The notes: a model not told the origin generated them from the letters alone. 64,000 nucleotides of DNA from Conchocele bisecta (GCA_029237695.1 CM055272.1:12450042-12514041); one strand, 5' to 3'. Positions 1-12,154 are shown, numbered from the stretch's first letter. A program made the numbers and translations.

Positions 1-196
1 ATTACATTATCACAGCCAATTTGGCTGTGATAATGTAATAAATTCAGTATAATAATTCTGCATACTTTTAATCATGAAATATATGCATTTGTTAGTTCTA
101 TATGAAATAATGCATTTCAGGAAAAATAAATGATTACTCCCTCAAAGTATACTTTGCTAGTAAAGTATACTTTGCAATGTTGGTGAAATCGGCTAC
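1..196. mobile_element. Family A foldback element, copy 1 (left-truncated by window)
   Basis: This is the right half of a roughly 305 bp palindromic element that recurs seven times in the window. The centre (TGGCTGTGATAATGTAAT) and the right arm ending GGTGAAATCGGCTAC are present; the left arm lies outside the window. Full copies begin GTAGCC(T/C)(A/G)TTTCA and end in the reverse complement. No coding capacity is seen, so it is a non-autonomous MITE-like element of unknown superfamily. Confidence 0.75.
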
Positions 197-1372
197 TGAT
201 AGCTGATATGTCCTTTAAGAGGCTTACATCTGCATATGCATGTTGAACTATGCTGATGCTTTTGCATATTGTATGATGGCGTTACAAGGGCGTCGTCAGG
301 GGAGGTTCGATGGGTTCGTACGAACCCCCTTTTTTGGAGCCATCAGGATTTCTTTTTTTGTACAAATGATGGCGATAGCCATTGTCAGTGCATGAATAGG
401 ACATCATGATACTATTCGTATACACTACTAACAAAACACAGTCAAGAGACGCCAAGACGTATTGCAAGATGCCAATTTCAGAAATACTTTTCTTAAATTG
501 ACTCAAATCTCTGCCCAGGAGGTAGGTTTTATACAAACATACCCGAATGCAGCAATTGGCTTCTGGAAATGGAACTTTCCGGGGCCGTGCAGCAACTGAA
601 ATATGTAAGGGGGCCCCTTACATATTTCGGTTGCTTCACAGCTGAAAGTCGAACCCCCTTTTCAAAAATGCTGGTGACGCACATGCGTTATTGGGTGCCT
701 CGATTACTAACAGAGACAAATGGCTACTAATATTTCGAAAAAAAAATCAAACGACATGTGATAATTTGTTAAAAAATGTTTAAAAATGTAAACGTTTTGG
801 TTACTAATATCAAAAGATCAGTATTCAACCAGCATAACTGAACTTTTAGCACATTTATATCTCAAATAATTCTTAAAACACATCATTTTTGTTCGCAATG
901 CAATTCAACTACGCGAAAAGAAACATATTGATATTGCCACCAATGTGTGCCCATGTGTTCCCGAAATATATTCAGTCCCTACCAACTTGCGGATCCACTC
1001 AGTCTGGCTGCAAAGTTGGCTGCAAAGTTACAGTTGTCCGATCTGTCGCGGAACCAAACGTCGTGGAAGCCTTAATGAGCGTCTGTGTGTCCCGCCATTA
1101 GCGGGTCGTTATCACATGATAGATGATTCAATGTTGCTTCTGAAACAAACAGATGGACTGAATGCTATTTTTAGCTGAATTTGAATATACGTCTATCACA
1201 ACTACATACTGCAAGCCACGGTTCGTTCGTATGTACGACGAGATAATCCACTTTAGCGAGTGGATTATCGAGTGTACATACATGTACGAAATAACGTGAT
1301 CTAACTGTGTTATCACATCCTCATGTCCATGTATTGCCCAATGTCATGTGCATGATGCCAATGCATCATATT
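197..1372. other. Intergenic stretch without recognised gene; small hairpins
   Basis: No exon-like coding signal is visible. Around 578-645 there is a hairpin whose arms pair GAAATATGTAAGGGG with its complement, flanked at 310-340 and 645-665 by related 'GGTTCG..CCCCC' sequence, suggesting another short foldback element. A second hairpin at about 1225-1290 pairs ACGAGATAATCCACT with AGTGGATTATCGAGT. The remainder is AT-rich unique sequence. Confidence 0.5.
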
Positions 1373-1832
1373 CAAGGTGTGGGATCACGTGTTTCCGAAC
1401 GGCGTGACGTCATGTTTTTTTAGATGTGTTTTCAGTAGAATTCCTTTAATCTCTTTCTAATGGAATGACATGGTTTTATGAAATATACCGCAACAAATGC
1501 GGTACACGTTGCCCTTTATTGTATAGGCGGCTTTAATCCGTCATAATTATGTCGTTTTGACGAAGAATCGCTTACTATAAATGTAAATAAAAACTAGAGC
1601 ATGTGAATGTATGAAATACACGTTACTCGATTCTTTGTGAAAGTTATAAGTTATTGTAAATAACTTTCAGAGCACCCATATATCACATATGCCATCGTAT
1701 TCGGTGCTCTACATATCATAAACATCCGTCCGTTTGTTTTTTAAAGAAAATCTGCAGTAAAAATGACGTCACAGATTACATGTACGTCACGTCGAAAAAG
1801 CGGGCTCGGAAATTACGTGATCCCACACTTTG
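1373..1832. mobile_element. Family K element, copy 1 (TGTGGGATCACGTG termini)
   Basis: Terminal inverted repeats are visible: the left end reads GTGTGGGATCACGTG..TTCCGAAC and the right end GCTCGGAAATTACGTGATCCCACAC. The interior contains the pair GAAAGTTATAAGTTA..TAACTTTC. It is about 460 bp without a coding frame. Related copies are at 11707-11903 and 59525-59586. Confidence 0.65.
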
Positions 1833-1914
1833 ATATTGTTAACTATTCATTAGTAACTGTTACGGCTCTGTTTGTCCGTCTATACGGAGCTATCTCATGC
1901 CCGTGTGCCTATCA

Positions 1915-2221
1915 GTAGCCCGTTTCACCAACATTTCAAAGTATACTTTTCCAGCAAAGTATACTTTGAGGGAGAAATTTTCAATTTTAGGATAAATTTA
2001 TTAATTGTTATTATACTGAATTTATTACATTATCACAGCCATTTGATGGCTGTGATAATGTAATAAATTCAGTATAATAATTCTGCATACTTTTAATCAT
2101 CAAATATATGCAGTAGTTAGTTCTATGTGAAATAATGCATTTCAGGAAAAATAAATAATTGCTCCCTCAAAGTATACTTTGCTAGATAAGTATACTTTGT
2201 AATTTTGATGAAATCGGCTAC
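1915..2221. mobile_element. Family A foldback element, copy 2
   Basis: A full-length palindrome from GTAGCCCGTTTCACC to GATGAAATCGGCTAC. Subterminal AAAGTATACTTT motifs are duplicated in each arm and the centre is AGCCATTTGATGGCT. It looks like a non-autonomous element. Confidence 0.8.
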
Positions 2222-2954
2222 AGATCTACATATTAGTGATGGACATATCTCACAAATATGTTGCGTGGGATACATACTCATTGACAATTACTTTAACATG
2301 TAATTGAATAGTGTATTCCCCACCCCCCACCACACGCGTCAGTGCCCAATTCACATGACACATCCTGCAATTAACGTCAACCAGATGCAGTATCGACAGT
2401 TATGCGTCATTAATAAAGTATTAGACATAACGAGAAGTTATGGTAGATAGTCTAATCTGTCTGACCGGTCTGGTTTGTCTAGCTGCCGTAAACGTACGTG
2501 CGTCAATATGTCTATGCCGTGATGGTCGTCAGATTAATATCTCTTCAAGCCTATGTGCGTATTGTACATTTCTGCAATCACAGCGTCAGAATGTATGGCA
2601 TATATATTAGGCCAGAACATTGTATCAACAACCCGAATGTTCTGGTTGTCACGCTGCGTGACAGCCATAGCATTCGGGTTGACTGTAACCATGATTGCGC
2701 GATTCCAAGTACAAAATGAAAACCAACATCGGGGTATCCGTGGCCTTGGCATTAACGTAGTTTGTAATTTTCACGTAACATTGAATCGTCATACAGTTCT
2801 AATTGAAAAGCAGATAAGAAGACGAACAAATGAAGACAAGAAAACAATAACCTAACAACAACCCACCCTAACGACTAACGGTGTACGGTCTCAATACGCT
2901 GTCAATGCTCGAGATATGCAACATTGTGGTGACAGTGTTTGTCCGAGATAATAT
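2222..2954. other. Intergenic stretch, no gene recognised
   Basis: No splice-flanked coding segment is visible. Partial self-complementarity around 2620-2690 (CCGAATGTTCTGG, GTTGTCACGCTGCGTGACAGCC) suggests a decayed foldback element. The rest looks unique. Confidence 0.4.
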
Positions 2955-3190
2955 GATACACGCCATGTGATTTTGTACCTTCGGACATCTGCGTAATGTC
3001 ATGAACTACTATTACAAAATTTACAATATTTTCCGTTAGTCGTGTAAAAGGTTGACACATGTACTCTTAAAGTTTTTTCAACCTTTTACTTTATCTATGA
3101 AAATTAGTGTAAATTTTGTAAACGTATTTAATGAAATTACGCAGATATCCGAACGTACAAACAACGCATGGCTTGTCTCATATGTGGCCG
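2955..3190. mobile_element. Family M foldback element, copy 1
   Basis: The left end reads CATGTGATTTTGTACCTTCGG, followed by ACATCTGCGTAAT. The right end contains ATTACGCAGATATCCGAACG, then a CATGGCTTGTCTCAT-type flank. It closely matches the better-preserved copy at 19118-19352 and has no coding potential. Confidence 0.6.
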
Positions 3191-3264
3191 TGACTGGAGA
3201 CCAATGTAGATTCCTGTGTCTACACAGTGCGCCATTATGTCATGCTTCCGACAATAAGCATACC

Positions 3265-3463
3265 CAGTGGAACATCTCTAAACCGGACACCCTCACAGGG
3301 TGTCCGGTTTAGAGAGGTTCCACTGTAATTAAGCACTCTATGGCCATTTTGTTGTCATTTTATGTTATGAATAGACAGGAAAATGACAAAAATTACATTG
3401 AAACACATCTAAATTAGACACAATGGGGTCCCCGTGGTGTTCGGTGTAGAGGGGTTCCATTTT
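3265..3463. mobile_element. Family C pogo-like MITE, copy 1
   Basis: It starts CAGTGGAACATCTCTAAACC and contains the complementary GGTTTAGAGAGGTTCCACTG (to 3325), then continues into the longer family C body and a decayed end near 3463. CAG..CTG termini flanked by TA, with a 'GGAACCTC' subterminal motif, are typical of pogo/Tigger-type (Tc1/mariner) non-autonomous elements, so the superfamily is inferred from termini only. Confidence 0.6.
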
Positions 3464-4763
3464 GTAGGTCCTTATCAATATGTATGCGTGTATTACTATA
3501 TCAGAAACTAGACTGGTCACAATGCCGTAAGCCCTATTTCTCCAGTCACGTTCTATATCTATATCGTTATTTCTCTAACATGGCCAAACGCCAGCAACAA
3601 AGCATTTTACATTTCCAACTATTGTTTTCAATTTGTCTACCGTCTCAGGAGTATTCGGGTCAGGTGGACAGGTCAGTTTGTACGAAGACGTAATGCCATG
3701 TCACGGTTTCACCGAGGCTTTAACCCTTATTACGCTGAATTAAATTATGTCGTCTGCCGGAAATGTTATATTTTTAAGACGATTCTCATGCGATGTCAAA
3801 ACTTTTTTGTTAAGAATTAAGGCAAAAATGAAAAAACAGCAGACGAAAATTTCCGCCTCCAGCGTAGTGAGGGTTAAATGATAGAAGCTGGATCGTCACG
3901 TATCGTCATTTCATCCCGTGTACCTGCAGTGTTTACACGGCGCGAAGTTTCCTGGGACGAAACGGAATGGACGCTTTTACGTCGCTGGAATTCACAAATA
4001 ACGCGTCTTACGATTGGCTGTGAGGATATCAATCATAGCCAATCGTGTTCATGTGTTCGCCACGACATTTTTATTAACACAGCAACGAATGCCTCGATAC
4101 AAGTATACAGATCCTCCTTTTTCGTGCCATGACGTAGAGGGTCACGTGATTGTACCATCGGTCAGATGACAGACATACTATGTGGAGTCGAACTGAAGGT
4201 AAAACTGTGTCATATTTATGCAGATAGATAGATAGATAGTTTATTTACGTCTCACCAATTGTACAACATATACTAAAACGGAGCAAACAATTATTTACAT
4301 AATGCACAATTGTAATTATAAACAGAATTATGAGAGACGAGAGTAACTCTAAAATATACGTAAGATCAACATAAAATTCGTAAATGCACGTGGCGAAATA
4401 AGGGAATATAGTGTATGTACCGTGACGTATATATATAGTACACGATGTTACACGTTTATAACGTCTTTAACCCCGTAATTAAGGCAAAGCATGCTTTCTT
4501 TCATTGGTGTACAGTATTACTAAAACATCAACATAATATTGCCGAATCATATTTCTGAACATTTGCCAAAATTTACAATTCTTAATTTAATGTAGAAGAA
4601 ATGACAACATTTTACCCGCAACGCCCACGCCAAGCCGACAACAATATGCGCGAAGTCACGAGCTACATGCATCATACAACTATTTTACTTAATGTACACA
4701 ATATGTGCATGTTTGCAATGACATTTACGGACTAAACTACTTTGAGAATAATTAACAAACGCA
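3464..4763. other. Intergenic stretch with a GATA microsatellite
   Basis: No gene recognised. A short (GATA)n tract lies at about 4224-4240. The sequence 3710-3870 has decayed inverted segments. The remainder is AT-rich and shows no exon-like feature. Confidence 0.4.
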
Positions 4764-5178
4764 TTTTATCCCGTCAACACAGTGCGTATGTGCCGTGAAA
4801 CACGGTGCCGTGAAACATTGTTGATATCCAGTCAATACTATTTTTGCATTTTACAGCCATTTGTAGGTGTTGACGTGATAAATAGAATAGTAGGTTAGTG
4901 CCGTGAATGGGAAAAAATATCTGGCGCGGCACGGAAACGGGATGTGATCGGCAGAGCCTCGCCCATCCCGTTTCCTGAGCCTTGCCAGATATTTTTTCCC
5001 ATTCACGGCACTAACCTACTATTCTCTATCTATTTTCCTTATTTCTGAACCAAAGTATATGTTGTGACCACGGTTCAAATGAGTGGTCACAACATATACT
5101 TCTGATGAGAAATAAAGAAATTATTGAGCCTTGCCGGATATTTTTTCCCATTCACGGCACTAACCTACTATTCTCTAT
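4764..5178. mobile_element. Family F foldback element, composite copy 1
   Basis: It begins with TTTATCCCGTCAACACAGTG and carries a long hairpin whose arms are built from GGTTAGTGCCGTGAATGGGA and its complement, around a central GGCAGAGCC. A second partial right arm follows at 5105-5178, separated by a small hairpin (CATATACTT..). Related copies are at 8589-9175 and 31163-31433. Confidence 0.65.
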
Positions 5179-5259
5179 ATATGAAACCCAAATACATGTA
5201 CACTTACCCAAGGTCTACCCATATTTTGGAGTATGTACCTTATTTATTAGAAATTAACC

Positions 5260-6576
5260 AGGACATGACACGGGTGGGGTCGGATGAACTACATGGAGCA
5301 TGATTTCCCGCCTGTACGAGGAGATAATCCGCGAGCTTTAGCTCGCGGATTATCTCCTCGTACAGGCGGAGGAACCATGCTCTAAGTAGGTCGAACATTG
5401 GTTTTTTTTATCCTCGCACAGGCGGATGAACCATCTGTAAGTAGGTCTTACATTGGGTTTGTTTTCTCCTCGTACAGGCGGAGGAACCATGCTCTAAGTA
5501 GGTCGAACATTGGTTTTTTTTATCCTCGCACAGGCGGATGAACCATCTGTAAGTAGGTCTTACATTGGGTTTGTTTTCTCCTCGTACAGGCGGAGGAACC
5601 ATGCTCTAAGTAGGTCGTACATTGGTTTTTTTTCTCCTCGTACAGGCGGATGAACCATGCTCTAAGTAGGTCTTACATTGGTTTTTTTTCTCCTCGTACA
5701 GGCGGATGAACCATGCTCTAAGTAGGTCTTACATTGGGTTTGTTTTCTCCTCGTACAGGCGGATGAACCATGCTCTAAGTAGGTCGTACATTGGTTTTTT
5801 TCTCCTCGTACAGGCGGAGGAACCATGCTCTAAGTAGGTCGTACATTGGTTTTTTTCTCCTCGTACAGGCGGATGAACCATGCTCTAAGTAGGTCTTACA
5901 TTGGTTTTTTTTCTCCTCGTACAGGCGGAGGAACCATGCTCTAAGTAGGTCGTACATTGGTTTTTTTCTCCTCGTACAGGCGGATGAACCATGCTCTAAG
6001 TAGGTCTTACATTGGTTTTTTTTCTCCTCGTACAGGCGGAGGAACCATGCTCTAAGTAGGTCGTACATTGGTTTTTTCTCGTCACGTACAGGCGATGCAA
6101 CCATGCTCTAAGTAGGTCGTACATTGGTTTTTTTCTCCTCGTACAGGCGGATGAACCATGCTAAGTAGGTCTACATGGTATCGTACGGCGGATTGGAACA
6201 TGCTCTAAGTAGGTCTACATTTGGTTTTTTTCTCCTGCGTACAGGCGGATGAACCATGCTCTAAGTAGGTCGTACATTGGTTTTTTTCTCCTCGTACAGG
6301 CGGATGGAACCATGCTCTAAGTAGGTCGTACATTGGTTTTTTTCTCCTCGTACAGGCGGATGAACCATGCTCTAATAGGTCTTTACCATTGGGATTTTTT
6401 TTCTCCTCTTACAGTGCGGAATGAAACCCATGCTCCTAAGTAGGTTTTTACATTGGACTTTTTCTCCTCGTACAGGCGGATGAACCATGCTCTAAGTAGG
6501 TCTTACATTGGTTTTTTTCTCCTCGTACAGGCGGAGGAACCATGCTCTAAGTAGGTTTTACATTGGTTTTAGCAAG
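5260..6576. repeat. Minisatellite, 55-57 bp unit, grown from a foldback arm
   Basis: About 22 head-to-tail units contain CTCCTCGTACAGGCGGATGA, then ACCATGCTCTAAGTAGGTC and a T-run. The array opens at 5285-5390 with a hairpin (arms CCTGTACGAGGAGATAATCC / complement) whose right arm is the first unit. A single-copy relative without tandem expansion is at 58845-58990. Units at 6150-6450 carry many small indels. Open frames through the array are by-products of its period. Confidence 0.85.
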
Positions 6577-6756
6577 CAATAATGTGGACCATAGCACTTG
6601 TAGATGTTTCCACGCAACGCCTCACACCTTCCGCCGCTCCATCATCACTACTCACGGCATCTAGTGATTGTGCGCTAATGTCAGCCGGAAACGTATCATG
6701 CGCCAACCGCCACATAACACCCGCTGTCATCCGTCATTGCACGTACAGTGAGTGTA

Positions 6757-6938
6757 CCGTACGACTAAAATGATCGTAAGTGCGAATTTAGGACAGTCCG
6801 GAATTTTCAAGTTATTGTATTTATATTTATTACACATAAGCTATGCTCAATAAATGTAAATCCAATAATTGTTGTAATTTACAGACTATCATATTTTTGC
6901 ACTTTTTAGTCATACGAAGTTTATTGAAACGTCCCCCA
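6757..6938. mobile_element. Family B foldback element, copy 1 (degraded)
   Basis: It keeps ACGACTAAAATGATCGTAAG on the left, TATGCTCAATAAATGTAAAT in the middle and a CGAAGTTTATTGAAAC end. The central palindrome of the intact copies has been lost. Confidence 0.55.
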
Positions 6939-7187
6939 GGCTTTTATTTCTCTGTGATGCAGTTTTATCAGTATTTAGTCAGGCTCACTACGACATAAAA
7001 CGGGTAATATATTGTACATGTTACCATGGTTACTAAACACATATTGAGTTGTGTCCAACATTTGACATTCCTGCAGTAAATGAAGAAACTGAGATTATGT
7101 TATCGCCGAGCATGTAACAATGGTGTCATATATAAATATTGATACACTTTGTCATTTCGTATACTTCGTATACTACTTCCACCAACC

Positions 7188-7470
7188 AGGGCCCGGTTGC
7201 TCAAAACATCTGTTAGCTTAACGGACTGTTAAATCCTTAACTGAATGGTTAAAATCTCTGTTTTAACAGAGATTTTAACCATTCAGTTAAGGATTTAACA
7301 GTCCGTTAAGGATTTAACAGGGCCCGGTTGTTCAAAACATCCGTTAGCTTAACGGACTGTTAAATCCTTAACTGAATGGTTAAAATCTCTGTTTTAACAG
7401 AGATTTTAACCATTCAGTTAAGGATTTAACAGTCCGTTAAGCTAACTGGTGTCTTGAACAAGTGGGCCCA
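7188..7470. mobile_element. Family H foldback, two tandem copies
   Basis: Two adjacent hairpins share the outer motif GGGCCCGGTTG and the arm GTTAGCTTAACGGACTGTTA, and each has a near-perfect palindromic core (CTCTGTTTTAACAGAG). The second ends AACTGGTGTCTTGAACAAGT, then GGGCCC. A related copy is at 36127-36345. Confidence 0.7.
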
Positions 7471-7788
7471 GATATAAAAAAGACAGCAGAGCGATATCCA
7501 CACAAATCCGGGTATGGAATGCGTTCGGGCCAATTCACACCCTTAAACATAAGACAACACGAAATATGAACAAACATTTGCGAGGTTCGAACTCTTGACC
7601 GAAATGAAGAAATGTTCTGCCAACAGATATTCACTGAGCCACACCACATATTAGCTTGGGATGAACCAAAAATGCACGATAGTGACACACATGAACGTCC
7701 TTTATGAATGTATCACAGTTTAATTATGCACGAAAACGAGGCTATGATATGTCGTCGTCGGTGTGTCAACAATTCTGGAATTAGGATT
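7471..7788. other. Short intergenic stretch, nothing recognised
   Basis: Unique-looking sequence between a family H and a family L element. No splice-bounded coding segment or RNA gene is visible. Confidence 0.4.
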
Positions 7789-8228
7789 ACAAGGTGTATG
7801 ATCACGTGTTTACAACAACAACAACAACAACAACAACAAGTACTGAAACTTCCAGAAGCCCTCCGATTCAAAGTACATATTCATTTATTTAGTCCTTATT
7901 ATATAACGGATTTTGATGACATATGGCGCATCAAACGCGTCTCGTTAAGCTGCATTTGGCGGTCTCGGTACTTTGACCCAAACTTCTGTCGTTTTTGCGA
8001 AGAATCGATTTCCGTGTCTATTGACACGGAAATCGATTCTTCGCAAAAAACGACATAAGTATGTGCCGAACTGCCGGGACCACCAAATGCACTCATGAAA
8101 ACGCGTTTGCTGCGCCATATTTCATAAAAATCCGTACAATATCAAACAATACTTACTTTGGAGTGGGAACGTTTTCAACACTTTCAGCCATTGTTGTTGT
8201 TGTTGTAACCACGTGATCATCACATTGG
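7789..8228. mobile_element. Family L foldback element with AAC/GTT microsatellite, copy 1
   Basis: The ends read AAGGTGTATGATCACGTG and CCACGTGATCATCACATTGG, each followed inwards by (AAC)n or (GTT)n. The interior has a perfect hairpin from GCGAAGAATCGATTTCCGTG and its complement around position 8020. A second copy is at 24674-25045, where the AAC and GTT tracts are again symmetric, so the microsatellite belongs to the terminal repeat. Confidence 0.7.
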
Positions 8229-8588
8229 ATTAGTTAAAATAAACAATTGCAACATTCACGAGCCAACATGATTTACATAGAGTATGTTATTTATTAAACA
8301 AGTTTACTGATTCGTAAGAAACGAGGCTATGCCGAGTTTCTTATGAAATCAGTCAACGAGGTGACTAAATATCACATTACGTCAATACAAATGCTAGATT
8401 ATATTTATTGCATAAACACACCATCATCCATTAAAACTGTACTGACTGCAAGACATGTTTTGTTTTTGCAACGATCACATTTGCGTATGTATTACACTTA
8501 GTCTAGTGTATTATGATTTTAATGCGCTGCGAACGCCCATGTTATGCAATAACACGGTGTATTGGGTTGATCACGGAACTCTGAACAT
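8229..8588. other. Intergenic stretch with a weak hairpin
   Basis: A decayed inverted pair lies at 8305-8350 (TTCGTAAGAAAC / GTTTCTTATGAA). No gene is recognised. Confidence 0.4.
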
Positions 8589-9175
8589 AGAGAATATAGA
8601 GAATAGTAGGTTAGTGCCGTTAATGGGAAAAATATCTGGCAAGGCTCAGGAAACGGGATGGGCGAGGCTCTGCCGAGCACATCCCGTTTCCGTGCCGCGC
8701 CAGATAATTTTTCCCATTCACGGCACTAACCTACTATTCTACTTATCCCGTCAACACCTAAAAATGGCTGTAAAATGCAAAACTAGTATTGACTGGATAT
8801 CAAAAATGTTTAACTGCACCGTGTTTCACGGCACATACGCACTGTGTTGACGGGATAAAGTAGGTTAGTGCCGTGACTGGGAAAAGATATATAGCAAGGC
8901 TTAGGAAAGGGACTTCCCATCCCGTTTCCGTGCCGCGCCAGATATTTTTCCCATTCACGGCACTAACCTACTATTCTATTTATCCCGTCAACACCTACAA
9001 ATAGCTTTAAAATGCAAAACAATAACCACAGTCGCATCCTAAAAATCGGAGAATCGACTAGTATGACAACCGCACATATTCATACGCAGTGATTAGGTCG
9101 TATTGACAGGATATCAAAACAACTTTTCACGGCACCGTATTTCACGGCACATACGCACTGTGTTGACGGGATAAA
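8589..9175. mobile_element. Family F foldback element, composite copy 2
   Basis: Two family F hairpins, opposite in orientation to copy 1, share a TTATCCCGTCAACACCTA segment and the arm GTAGGTTAGTGCCGT. It ends TGTGTTGACGGGATAAAT. The copies appear partly duplicated or nested. Confidence 0.65.
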
Positions 9176-9425
9176 TACTTTGTTCGTTCGGAAGTGAGCT
9201 ATTGTTCCAGGAAATAGAGAAAAATAATTTCCGATGGAACATTGTTTACTGGTGTCACGTTACATCGACTTTGTAGCGATAAATCAGAACTACAGAATAA
9301 CAGATGGAGGCATACACGTATATACTGTCATCAGCGTTACACTTCTTGGATTCCTCAAAAAAACATTCAAACGTAATTTCTTTAAGAAGTCAATACTTAT
9401 ACCTCTATCATAATGTTTGCAAATA

Positions 9426-9797
9426 CAGTGGAACCTCCCCGAACGGCCACCTCTATACAACAACACCCATCTCTGTAACAGCCGCTATTTTATATTCCAA
9501 ATGGATGATTTCCTCTATATCTAACCCTTAGACTGCTGAGCATGAACATTATCGTCTGATGTTGCTTTTGCATTCTTTCTCAATAAAAACATGTTTTGAC
9601 AGCACTTTAGAATCATTTCCATTGGAAATTATTCTAAAATGTTGCCAAAGCATGTTTTTGATGAGAATTATCGAAACAAATAAATAAACAGCGGACGACA
9701 AATTTAATTCAGCATTAACCTCCCTACAACAGCCACCTCTCTACAACAGCCAGTTTTGCGTCTTCCGATGGGTGGCTGTTGTAGAGAGGTTGCACTG
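9426..9797. mobile_element. Family D pogo-like MITE, copy 1
   Basis: It starts CAGTGGAACCTCCCCGAACG and ends GAGAGGTTGCACTG, flanked by TA on both sides. The middle holds an ACATGTTTTGACAGCA..AATGATTCTAAAATG palindrome. The termini resemble family C, suggesting mobilisation by a related pogo-type transposase (inference). Other copies lie at 24179, 25892, 33294, 33702 and 60496. Confidence 0.65.
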
Positions 9798-9928
9798 TAA
9801 TGTAGATTCAGATGAGCTGGAATTATTCTGCCATTTGTGGATAACAATATATGTGGATCTAAAATGCATGTACCGCCCTTTCTGATAAATGGAATAGTCT
9901 GAAAAATAACACGGTTGTGTTCATTCCA

Positions 9929-10234
9929 GTAGCCTATTTCATCAACATTGCAAAGTAGACTTATCTAGCAAAGTATACTTTGAGGGAGAAATTTTCAATT
10001 TAAGAATAAATTTATTAATTTTTATTATACTGAATTTATTACATTATCACAGCCATTTTGGCTGTGATAATGTAATAAATTCAGTATAATAATTCTGCAT
10101 ATATTTAATCATCAAATCTATGCAGTCGTTAGTTCTATATGAAAGAATGCATTTTGAAAAAAAAAAAATGATTACTCCCTCAAAGTATACTTTGCTAGCT
10201 AAGTATACTTTGCAATTTTGATGAAATCGGCTAC
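9929..10234. mobile_element. Family A foldback element, copy 3
   Basis: Full-length palindrome, GTAGCCTATTTCATC to GATGAAATCGGCTAC, with the standard AGCCATTTTGGCT centre. Confidence 0.8.
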
Positions 10235-11310
10235 AGATACGTATGTGTGATAGTGGTAAGAGTTCAATAAACCAACACGCCTCTGGAAGTCCGTTCCGTG
10301 TCGTATTGCCATATTCGGCCGATATTGATTTAGAAAATCTGTCATATTTTACGTAAATGGCATTGAACATTTACGACAAACAAATCAATTCCGCATGAGC
10401 TGTAACTTTTATATCAAATTTCGAGTTAATCTTCGGAACATATACCGTTTATTTAACCAGGAGAACTGATTATCATGAAATACGAGTGATTGGGTCCTTA
10501 CGCTAAATAAACGAGTGAGCGTATCGAACCGAGTTTATTTAGCGGTAGGACATATAAAAACAAAGCGAATCGGGAGTAACATATAGTAAATATATATGCG
10601 AATTATTTTCTGGAGGCGGGCCGTAGTGAAGGTGACTGTCTCGCGATTCAGATGGTGTGTCCGAGAACATGATTTAATTGGTCAAAGGAAACACGTCATG
10701 GCGACGTTACTGACGTCATTACTCCATAAATGGTAAACACGAGAGTGGTGTAAACTACTGCTGGCGAGTGGTGTGATTCACTGTAAGATTTCTGTAAACT
10801 ACTGGCCGAAATGTAAGAAAGATCTATTTCCTTTCTTCGAAATCAATATCGGCGAACAACAGCGATGCGATAAGGGAGCTCAAAGATTATACATATACAC
10901 TACACAATTCAGATTATTTGCTAGGAACATTGTCTTGTTTTATGAAGTGTATTGTATTGCTTGATTGATTACATGGCTTAGAATTCGCCCTCAGCTGACA
11001 CGGTGTCGCAACTACAGCGAACGTTCAACTTACTGTTTGTCCCACGTTGTTCTGCCGACCTACTTTAATGTTTTTGATTATATAAATATAGGACAAATAT
11101 TGAGATGCGTAATTCTATTCTTCTTACAATGTACTTACATGGCTTGTCTGAAATATAAATTTCATATTTTCTAAAGAAAATGGTCAAAAGTATGTCGACA
11201 GAAAAACGTGGAACAAAGCAATCAGCGCTGTACTCGTACCTTAGGCTCTGATACATGTGGCTGTGACTGGAGAAATGGAGCTTATGGGTTTTGCAACCAG
11301 TGTAGATCAA
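10235..11310. other. Intergenic stretch, no gene recognised
   Basis: A partial inverted pair lies at about 10495-10545 (CGCTAAATAAAC / GTTTATTTAGCG). Around 11140-11250 decayed family M-like sequence is seen (ACATGGCTTGTCTGA). No exon is supported. Confidence 0.4.
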
Positions 11311-11614
11311 GTAGCCGATTTCATCAAAATTGCAAAGTATACTTTCTAGCAAAGTATACTTTGAGGGAGTAATCATTTATTTTTCCTGAAATGCATTATT
11401 TCATATAGAACTAACCACTGCATATATTTGATGACTAAAAGTATGCAGAATTATTATACTGAATGTATTACATTATCACAGCCAAAATGGCTGTGATAAT
11501 GTAATAAATTGAGTATAATAAAAATTAATAAATGTATCCTTAAATTGAAAATTTCTCCCTCAAAGTATACTTTGCTAGATAAGTATACTTTGCAATGTTG
11601 GTGAAATAGGCTAC
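11311..11614. mobile_element. Family A foldback element, copy 4
   Basis: Full-length copy in the opposite internal orientation to copies 2 and 3. It runs from GTAGCCGATTTCATC to GTGAAATAGGCTAC with an AGCCAAAATGGCT centre. Confidence 0.8.
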
Positions 11615-11706
11615 AGATCAGCCTGTGAGATCGCTATTCCATTATTAAATTACCCGTCATGTTTCTAACGAGCAATTCAGATCAGGCTACAGGAGACTCA
11701 CTGTCA

Positions 11707-11903
11707 GGATGTGGGATCACGTGGTTTCCGAACCTGATTTTCGACGCGACGTCATTATTAGAGTAGATTTTCATTAAAATCTTCCTAACAAACGTACGGA
11801 TGTTCTTGATATGTAGCGCACCAAATACGATGGTATATTATGTGTTTTATGGGTGCTCTGAAAGTTATTTACAGTAACTCATAACTTTCACAAAGAATCG
11901 AGT
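11707..11903. mobile_element. Family K element, copy 2 (right end missing)
   Basis: It starts GATGTGGGATCACGTGG..TTTCCGAAC and continues with a family K interior (TGCTCTGAAAGTTATTTACA). The right terminus is absent, and a family B copy begins just downstream. Confidence 0.55.
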
Positions 11904-11930
11904 ACCGTTGATTTATTACATTCGTACGAC

Positions 11931-12154
11931 TAAATTGTTCGTAAGTACAAAATTTTGATAGTCTGTAAATTTCACATTAACAAATTTTTCAATATGTTCT
12001 TGTAAACAATTGTGGAATTTACATTTATTGAGCATAGGCTGCATATGCAGCCTATGCTCAATAAATGTAAATCCATCAATTGAAATTTACAGACTATTCT
12101 AAATCTGCACTTACGAACATTTTAGTCGTACGAAGTTTAGTGAAACGGGCCCCA
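11931..12154. mobile_element. Family B foldback element, copy 2
   Basis: Arms TTCGTACGACTAAATTGTTC and GAACATTTTAGTCGTACGAA enclose the invariant core TAGGCTGCATATGCAGCCTA. It ends GTTTAGTGAAACGGGCCCC. Confidence 0.75.

Noticed and set aside
5408..6104. Minus-strand repeat proteins in the 5.3-6.6 kb array
   Set aside because: Frames across a 55-57 bp minisatellite, broken wherever unit length changes.
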